A DNA stretch of 64,000 bases. Source: an uncultured Oribacterium sp. (GTDB lineage Bacteria; Bacillota; Clostridia; Lachnospirales; Lachnospiraceae). Within the stretch, counting starts at the first letter, position 1. Each line of letters starts with the position of its first letter. The notes beneath the pieces are model-generated. The model was not told the DNA's origin. It saw nothing but the letters and a program-made list of their open reading frames with translations, and searched no databases. The DNA lies in contig CAKQPT010000002.1 of assembly GCA_934270345.1 (NCBI GenBank), forward strand, positions 62,001 to 126,000, given 5' to 3'. The position numbers were made by a program, and so were the translations under genes. Shown piece by piece: positions 59,339 through 64,000 of the stretch.

Positions 59339-60181
59339 ATGAGCTTTGTTGAAACCTTAAAAATCATCGTATTCGGACTCGTGGAGGGCTTTACCGAGTG
59401 GCTCCCGATCTCCAGTACCGGACATATGATCCTCGTGAATGAACTGATCAGGCTGAATCAGCCGGATGAGTATTACAAGGTCTTCGAGGTCGTGATCCAG
59501 CTGGGCGCGATCCTCGCGGTTGTCACCACCTTCTTCCGTCAGCTCTGGCCATTTGCGCGTCGTCGCTCGAACGGACGCATCGGTCTCGTGCCGTCCCGGG
59601 TCGACCTCTGGATCAAGATCATCGTCGCCTGCATCCCGGCGGCCGTCATCGGCATCCTCTTCGATGACCTCCTGGACAAGTATCTCTATAACGGCTTCGT
59701 CGTGGCGCTGATGCTGATCCTGTATGGTGTGTTCTTTATTCTGATCGAGAAGCGGAACGAAACGGTCGATTTTCATATCAACCGGCTGCAGGATCTGGAC
59801 CTTCGCACGGCGATCTATATCGGTCTCTTCCAGTGCCTCGCGCTGATTCCGGGTACCTCCCGTTCCGGCGCGACGATCCTCGGCGCGATGCTCATCGGCG
59901 TCGCACGTACACCGGCTGCGGAGTTTTCCTTCTTCCTGTCGGTACCGGTTATGTTCGGTGCAAGCTTCCTGAAGCTCATCAAGTACGGCTTCGCCTTCAC
60001 CGGCCCGCAGCTGTTCTATCTGATTCTCGGTATGGTCATCGCCTATATCGTGAGCGTATACTGCATCAACTTCCTGATGCGCTACATCCGGAAGAACAGC
60101 TTTGCAATCTTCGGATACTATCGTATCGGTCTCGGCATCATCGTTCTGATCTGGTTCGCGATATCCGCACTGCTTCACTGA
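59339..60181 (+). CDS. uppP: Undecaprenyl-diphosphatase UppP (BacA)
   Basis: 280 residues with about eight membrane segments. EGFTEWLPISSTGHMILVNEL and the ALIPGTSRSGATILGAM segment are the two UppP active-site motifs. It removes a phosphate from undecaprenyl diphosphate, recycling the lipid carrier that peptidoglycan and the surface polysaccharides of this window need. It can raise bacitracin tolerance. GGAGG lies 8 nt before the ATG. It lies 21 nt after ung. Confidence 0.97.
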   Translation: MSFVETLKIIVFGLVEGFTEWLPISSTGHMILVNELIRLNQPDEYYKVFEVVIQLGAILAVVTTFFRQLWPFARRRSNGRIGLVPSRVDLWIKIIVACIPAAVIGILFDDLLDKYLYNGFVVALMLILYGVFFILIEKRNETVDFHINRLQDLDLRTAIYIGLFQCLALIPGTSRSGATILGAMLIGVARTPAAEFSFFLSVPVMFGASFLKLIKYGFAFTGPQLFYLILGMVIAYIVSVYCINFLMRYIRKNSFAIFGYYRIGLGIIVLIWFAISALLH

Positions 60182-60193
60182 TCCGGACGGATC

Positions 60194-60286
60194 GGCCCGC
60201 GAAATGCGTGTGTGAAGATTTCAGTCCTGGGTAAGCGCAGTGCGGGCCGGCGATGCCCCTTCGAAAACGGAAATGTCTGATTTTCG
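60194..60286 (+). other. Structured region in the uppP 3' untranslated part
   Basis: GGCCCGC (60194-60200) pairs with GCGGGCC (60242-60248), and CGAAAA (60262-60267) with TTTTCG (60281-60286). It lies between the uppP stop and the terminator. No known riboswitch consensus fits. Confidence 0.4.
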
Positions 60287-60328
60287 GTGCTTCGCAGTCC
60301 TGTGCGCGATAAACGTAAGAAATATGTA

Positions 60329-60370
60329 AGAGGTATGTTCGTGTTTCGTTGTTGCATGCCTCTTTTTTTT
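60329..60370 (+). terminator. Terminator after uppP
   Basis: AGAGGTATG (60329-60337) pairs with CATGCCTCT (60355-60363, one G-T), followed by seven further T. Confidence 0.85.
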
Positions 60371-60380
60371 CGCGTAGACT
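60352..60380 (+). promoter_or_regulatory. Promoter of the amidase gene
   Basis: TTGCAT (60352-60357), 17 nt, TAGACT (60375-60380). The -35 lies inside the terminator stem, so one sequence serves both the end of uppP and the start of the amidase transcript. Confidence 0.6.
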
Positions 60381-60426
60381 TCTAGTGTAGAAAGAAATAG
60401 AGCGATGGAGTGAAAGAGAGAAGAAC

Positions 60427-61263
60427 ATGAAGAAATTAAGCGTTTTTATCACAGCAGCCGTTCTTTCCGTGTTTATGTGCATGAGCTCCCTGGCGAGCAC
60501 AGAAATCGGATTAAATCTGGACTGGAAGTATGCCGGTAATTCGAAGATCAACACCGGTAAGGCGGTCCTCTACACCACGGATGTCGCCGAGAGTGCACGG
60601 AAGGGCATTACGGTGGCGGTCAATGCAGGCCACGGTACGAAGGGTGGCGGATCGGTACGGACCCTGTGCCATTCGGATGGATCAAAGAAGGTGACCGGCG
60701 GCTCGACCGCAGCCGGCAGCACGACCGCGACGGCAGTTTCCGGCGGCATGACCTTCGCCGATGGTACGGCAGAGCCGGTGGCGACCCTGATGGTGGCCGA
60801 GAGCCTGAAGCAGAAGCTGCTGGCGGATGGTTATGATGTGCTGATGATTCGTGATGATAAGGACGTACAGCTCGATAATATCGCACGTACAGTTATCGCG
60901 AATAACAAGGCGGACTGTCATATCGCGATCCACTTCGATTCCACGAAGTCGAACAAGGGCGTCTTTTTCATGAGCACACCGGATGCACTGAAGTCGATGG
61001 AGCCGGTGGCGAGCTACTGGCAGAAGCACGAGAAGCTCGGTGAGAGCCTCATCGCAGGGCTCAAGGCATCGGGCATGAAGGTGTTCTCGAGCGGCAGCAT
61101 GGATATGGATCTGACCCAGACCTCCTACTCGACGGTACCGTCGGTGGATATCGAGGTCGGTGATAAGGCCAGTGACCACAGCCAGGCCGCGTGTGATAAG
61201 ATCGCAGCCGGACTGCTGGACGGTATCAATATATATTATGGTTTTACAGCTGCGCAGGGCTGA
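60427..61263 (+). CDS. Secreted N-acetylmuramoyl-L-alanine amidase (Amidase_3)
   Basis: 278 residues. The signal peptide MKKLSVFITAAVLSVFMCMS is followed by the amidase fold: ITVAVNAGHGTKGGG (first zinc His), a Gly/Ser/Thr-rich loop at about 85-105, the zinc Glu in AEPVATLMVAE, CHIAIHFDST (second zinc His) and VDIEVGD with the catalytic Glu. It cuts the bond between MurNAc and L-Ala in peptidoglycan. No wall-binding domain is attached. The ATG follows AGAGAAGAAC, a modest ribosome binding site. Strong terminator follows. Confidence 0.9.
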   Translation: MKKLSVFITAAVLSVFMCMSSLASTEIGLNLDWKYAGNSKINTGKAVLYTTDVAESARKGITVAVNAGHGTKGGGSVRTLCHSDGSKKVTGGSTAAGSTTATAVSGGMTFADGTAEPVATLMVAESLKQKLLADGYDVLMIRDDKDVQLDNIARTVIANNKADCHIAIHFDSTKSNKGVFFMSTPDALKSMEPVASYWQKHEKLGESLIAGLKASGMKVFSSGSMDMDLTQTSYSTVPSVDIEVGDKASDHSQAACDKIAAGLLDGINIYYGFTAAQG

Positions 61264-61276
61264 GCACTGCGCGCGT

Positions 61277-61308
61277 AGAGGCGGAGGATGTACCTCCGCC
61301 TCTTTTAT
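61277..61308 (+). terminator. Terminator after the amidase gene
   Basis: AGAGGCGGAGG (61277-61287) pairs perfectly with CCTCCGCCTCT (61293-61303) around ATGTA, then TTTATT. Confidence 0.95.
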
Positions 61309-61336
61309 TGTATCTGCGAAGGTGCTTTACGGGCTG

Positions 61337-61365
61337 TTTACACGATTTTTACGGTCTGTTATAAT
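61337..61365 (+). promoter_or_regulatory. Promoter of the Na/Pi cotransporter gene
   Basis: TTTACA (61337-61342), 17 nt, TATAAT (61360-61365); near consensus. Confidence 0.8.
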
Positions 61366-61428
61366 CCGATTTGGCAGGGGTTGCTGCCTGGCGTTCGATT
61401 TTACATCGACTTTTATCTTGAGGTGAAT

Positions 61429-63123
61429 ATGACAGTAGATCATGTGGCGAGTCTGTTCCGTCTTCTGGGCGGATTAGGTATGTTCCTGTATGGTATGTCG
61501 GTCATGAGCGACGGCATGCAGAAGGCAGCGGGTAACCGGATCTCGGGTTTCCTGGATATCGTGACGAAGAACCGCTTTATGGCGGTGGTGCTCGGTGCGG
61601 CGATCACAGCACTGGTACAGTCGTCCTCCGCGACGACGGTCATGGTCGTCGGCTTCGTGAATGCCGGCATCATGAATCTTTCACAGGCGGTCGGCATCAT
61701 CATGGGTGCGAATATCGGTACGACGATCACGGCCTGGATGGTTTCGCTGACGCAGATTTCGAGCGATATGCTGACGGTGCTGAAGCCGGATTTCTTTTCA
61801 CCGGTGCTGATCGCCATCGGTGCGTTCCGCATCCTGTTCGGCAAGAAGGGCAGTGATGATCTGCTCGGTACTTTCTGTATCGGTGTCGGCTTCATCTTCA
61901 TCGGTCTCGAGTTTATGTCGGGTGCCGTGTCACCGTATGCGGATTCACCGATTTTCTCGGATGCCTTCCGTGCGATCGGCGGAAATCCGATCCTGGGTAT
62001 CCTGGTCGGTGCCGTCGTGACCGGTATCATTCAGTCGTCGGCTGCTTCGGTTTCCATCCTGCAGACCCTGGCGCTCGCAGGTGCGGTTCCGAGAGCCTCC
62101 GGCTTCTATATCACCCTCGGTCAGAACATCGGTACCTGCGTGACCGCGATGATCTCTGCGACGGGTACCAGCCGCACCGCGAAGCGGGCTGCCTGCATTC
62201 ACCTGCTCTTTAACGTCGCAGGTGCCGTGATGTTCGGTGTACTGATTTTTGCGGCTTCCTTCGCAGCGCCGCAGTTCTTCAACGGCATGCTTTCGCCGGT
62301 GGAGATTTCAATCTTCCATACGATCTTTAACGTAAGCTGTACACTGGTGCTCTTTCCGTTTGGTGATCTTCTCGTGAAGCTTTCCGGTGCTTTCGTTCCG
62401 GAGAAGACCGTGGCTGAAGGCGCACAGACTGCAGAGGATAAGGTGAACATCGAGGAACAGCGTCTCCGGCGTCACCTGGATGAGCGTATCCTGGAGTCCC
62501 CGGCGATCGCCCTGGCGGCGACCCGGAGTGAGGTCGTCAACCTCGGTCGCGTCGTCGCAGTCAATATCAGCGTTGCCTGCAGTGCACTGGAAAACGGGGA
62601 TGAGAAGCTGATTCAGGATGTGCATGATCGGGAGAAGCTGATCGACCATATGACGGGTCTTCTCACGAATTATCTGATTAAGATTGATCAGCTGTCCCTC
62701 AGTGAACGTCAGAAGTTCGAGGTGACCCGGATGCTGAATACGCTGACGGATATGGAGCGTGTCGGGGATCATGCGGAGAACATCGTCGAAAAGGCGAAAT
62801 ACATCTTCGATAACGGCGTGCACTTCACGGAAAAGGGCATTCAGGATCTTCAGAAGATCGGCCAGCAGGCACAGGAAAGCTTCAGCCTGTCCATCAATGC
62901 GCTGGAGGATAGCAGCATCGATGAAGTCATCGATACGAAGCGCTCTGAGGATGTCGTCGACAGGATGGAGCGTGAGATGCGTGAACATCATATGCAGCGT
63001 CTCAGCGAGGGCAAGTGCAGTACCTCCGCAGGCGTGGCCTTCCTCGACGTCATCGGTGATCTCGAGCGTATTTCAGATCACGCCGATAACATCGCGGGCT
63101 ACGTGAAGTCCATGTTGCAGTAA
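61429..63123 (+). CDS. Na/Pi cotransporter family protein with PhoU-like domain
   Basis: 564 residues from the ATG at 61429 (GAGGTG 4 nt upstream); the in-frame extension to 61288 would run through the terminator. Residues 1-320 form about eight membrane segments with two internal repeats, marked by ITALVQSSSATTVMVVGFVNAG and GIIQSSAASVSILQTLALAG, the QSS motifs of the NptA family. Residues about 370-560 form two PhoU-like helical bundles (ERVGDHAENIVEKAK; LERISDHADNIAGYV). It should bring phosphate in with sodium, the PhoU part acting as regulator. Confidence 0.95.
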   Translation: MTVDHVASLFRLLGGLGMFLYGMSVMSDGMQKAAGNRISGFLDIVTKNRFMAVVLGAAITALVQSSSATTVMVVGFVNAGIMNLSQAVGIIMGANIGTTITAWMVSLTQISSDMLTVLKPDFFSPVLIAIGAFRILFGKKGSDDLLGTFCIGVGFIFIGLEFMSGAVSPYADSPIFSDAFRAIGGNPILGILVGAVVTGIIQSSAASVSILQTLALAGAVPRASGFYITLGQNIGTCVTAMISATGTSRTAKRAACIHLLFNVAGAVMFGVLIFAASFAAPQFFNGMLSPVEISIFHTIFNVSCTLVLFPFGDLLVKLSGAFVPEKTVAEGAQTAEDKVNIEEQRLRRHLDERILESPAIALAATRSEVVNLGRVVAVNISVACSALENGDEKLIQDVHDREKLIDHMTGLLTNYLIKIDQLSLSERQKFEVTRMLNTLTDMERVGDHAENIVEKAKYIFDNGVHFTEKGIQDLQKIGQQAQESFSLSINALEDSSIDEVIDTKRSEDVVDRMEREMREHHMQRLSEGKCSTSAGVAFLDVIGDLERISDHADNIAGYVKSMLQ

Positions 63124-63144
63124 TCAGAATTTCACTTTTTTGTC

Positions 63145-63178
63145 GGAGCCAGGAGGGGAAGCCCTCCTGGCTCCGCTT
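63145..63178 (+). terminator. Terminator after the Na/Pi cotransporter gene
   Basis: GGAGCCAGGAGGG (63145-63157) pairs perfectly with 63162-63174 around GAAG, then GCTTTT. Confidence 0.95.
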
Positions 63179-63182
63179 TTAA

Positions 63183-63207
63183 ACAGTAAAATATGTAAAT
63201 TTACTGT
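63183..63207 (+). promoter_or_regulatory. AT-rich dyad upstream of gap
   Basis: ACAGTAAA (63183-63190) and TTTACTGT (63200-63207) form a perfect 8-bp inverted repeat with a 9-nt spacer, partly overlapping the Rex-like site. Possible second operator. Confidence 0.5.
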
Positions 63208-63221
63208 GAAATTTTTCACAA
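63204..63221 (+). promoter_or_regulatory. Rex-like operator upstream of gap
   Basis: CTGTGAA-ATTT-TTCACAA matches the Rex consensus TTGTGAA-N4-TTCACAA at all but the first base. It also fits the CRP-type TGTGA-N6-TCACA pattern. It lies 16 nt upstream of the -35 hexamer. Confidence 0.6.
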
Positions 63222-63237
63222 AATCGCCGTTTTGTAC

Positions 63238-63266
63238 TTGCAAAAAGACATTTGATAGCATACAAT
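63238..63266 (+). promoter_or_regulatory. Promoter of gap
   Basis: TTGCAA (63238-63243), 17 nt, TACAAT (63261-63266). Confidence 0.8.
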
Positions 63267-63330
63267 AACAGTTGCTAATGGAAATGTTTATGTAACCATT
63301 TATTTCATTAAATATCAGGAGGATATTATT

Positions 63331-64000
63331 ATGGCAGTAAGAGTTGCGATTAATGGTTTCGGTCGTATCGGCCGTCTCGCATTCAGACAGATGTTCCAGG
63401 CTGAGGGTTATGATGTTGTAGCAATCAACGATCTGACCAGCCCGGAGATGCTTGCATACCTTCTTAAGTATGATACAACCCACGGCAGATACAACGGTAC
63501 TGTAGAGGCTACTGATCACTCCATCATCGTAAATGGCAAGGAGATCGAGATCTACAAGGAGAAGGACGCTGCAAACCTTCCTTGGAAGGATCTTGACATC
63601 GACGTAGTTCTCGAGTGCACAGGTTTCTACTGCTCTAAGGAGAAGTCCATGGCACACATCAACGCTGGTGCTAAGCACGTTGTAATTTCTGCACCTGCTG
63701 GTAAGGATCTTAAGACCATCGTTTACAATGTAAACCACAAGACTCTTACAGCTGATGATCAGATCATCTCCGCTGCATCCTGCACCACCAACTGCCTCGC
63801 TCCGATGGCAAAGGCTCTTAACGACCTCGCTCCGATCGAGTCCGGCTTCATGACCACTGTTCACGCTTACACCGGTGACCAGATGATCCTTGATGGACCG
63901 CAGAGAAAGGGCAACCTTCGTCGTTCCAGAGCAGGTGCTCAGAACATCACTCCTGCATCTTCCGGTGCAGCAAAGGCAATCGGCCTCGTTCTTCCAGAGC
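63331..64000 (+). CDS. gap: Glyceraldehyde-3-phosphate dehydrogenase, N-terminal part
   Basis: Open from the ATG at 63331 (AGGAGG 8 nt upstream) to the window edge, 223 codons. [20 protein letters not shown] is the NAD-binding start, and [14 protein letters not shown] contains the catalytic Cys; [15 protein letters not shown] and [10 protein letters not shown] follow as in other GAPDHs. It oxidises glyceraldehyde-3-phosphate in glycolysis. The codon use (AGA, CTT, GTA, TCT) differs from most neighbours, as for a highly expressed gene. The C-terminal part lies outside the window. Confidence 0.97.
   Translation, partial: MAVRVAINGFGRIGRLAFRQMFQAEGYDVVAINDLTSPEMLAYLLKYDTTHGRYNGTVEATDHSIIVNGKEIEIYKEKDAANLPWKDLDIDVVLECTGFYCSKEKSMAHINAGAKHVVISAPAGKDLKTIVYNVNHKTLTADDQIISAASCTTNCLAPMAKALNDLAPIESGFMTTVHAYTGDQMILDGPQRKGNLRRSRAGAQNITPASSGAAKAIGLVLPE

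Noticed and set aside
60182..60426. c-di-AMP or c-di-GMP riboswitch before the amidase gene
   Set aside because: Compared with the conserved cores I remember for both classes; the key GGGGTGAA/CAGCTAACCTC-type and GGCAAACC-type elements are absent, and the amidase promoter lies downstream of the structured part.
61288..61428. N-terminal extension of the Na/Pi cotransporter
   Set aside because: It would begin in the loop of the amidase terminator and lie upstream of a near-consensus promoter; the ATG at 61429 has a good ribosome binding site.
63124..63864. Leftward open frame of 246 codons over the start of gap
   Set aside because: It lies antisense to gap, which has a promoter, ribosome binding site and clear GAPDH motifs; the reverse frame has none of these.

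Overview
The window reads as a chromosomal segment of a GC-rich member of the Clostridia, most likely Lachnospiraceae. The evidence is the gene families present: DUF4358 lipoprotein beside an MBOAT acyltransferase, DUF4317, DUF2974, type III glutamine synthetase, type 2 LeuA, choline-binding-type wall repeats, and a cytoplasmic BMP-type protein. Spacing, strong AGGAGG ribosome binding sites and sigma-A type promoters also fit. The genus cannot be fixed from the sequence alone. I see no phage, insertion sequence, CRISPR array or rRNA. One tRNA gene is present, tRNA-Gly(CCC).

Layout. 1-3.4 kb: surface acylation genes (MBOAT, truncated by the window edge; DUF4358 lipoprotein), a secreted SGNH-like protein and a flavin reductase. 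3.4-10 kb: a membrane-anchored polysaccharide deacetylase, the tRNA, then a housekeeping run (RsuA-type pseudouridine synthase, DUF4317, DUF2974, MnmA). 10-35 kb: a large surface-polysaccharide region. It holds dTDP-sugar genes rfbA, rfbB and rfbD (no rfbC seen), a GlmM-type mutase, leuA, many glycosyltransferases, two MOP-type flippases, three acyltransferase-3 proteins, a DegT-type sugar aminotransferase with an ATP-grasp ligase, and an L,D-transpeptidase with wall-binding repeats. 35-40 kb: a DUF2142 membrane protein preceded by a 161-nt near-perfect hairpin element, a polysaccharide ABC export permease without its ATPase, PlsC and PheA. 40-47 kb: a two-component system followed by an exported GATase-like membrane protein and an ABC ATPase/permease pair, then VanZ and Udk. 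47-52 kb: thrC, fba and glnN. 52-58 kb: a phosphocholine activation enzyme (winged helix + LicC-like + LicA-like) directly upstream of a choline-binding-repeat protein, then a ParB-like/BMP fusion and a phosphoesterase. 58-64 kb: ung, uppP, a secreted amidase, a Na/Pi cotransporter with PhoU domain, and the start of gap, cut by the window edge.

How it fits together. Most of the window builds, exports, modifies or remodels the cell envelope. dTDP-glucose is made by RfbA and dehydrated by RfbB; the product can go to rhamnose through RfbD (with an RmlC encoded elsewhere) or to an amino sugar through the DegT-type aminotransferase. UppP recycles the lipid carrier. The LicC/LicA fusion suggests that the wall polymer carries phosphocholine, which would anchor the adjacent repeat protein and perhaps the L,D-transpeptidase. 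The two glycolytic genes fba and gap each carry a Rex-like dyad near the promoter, suggesting control by the NADH/NAD+ ratio.
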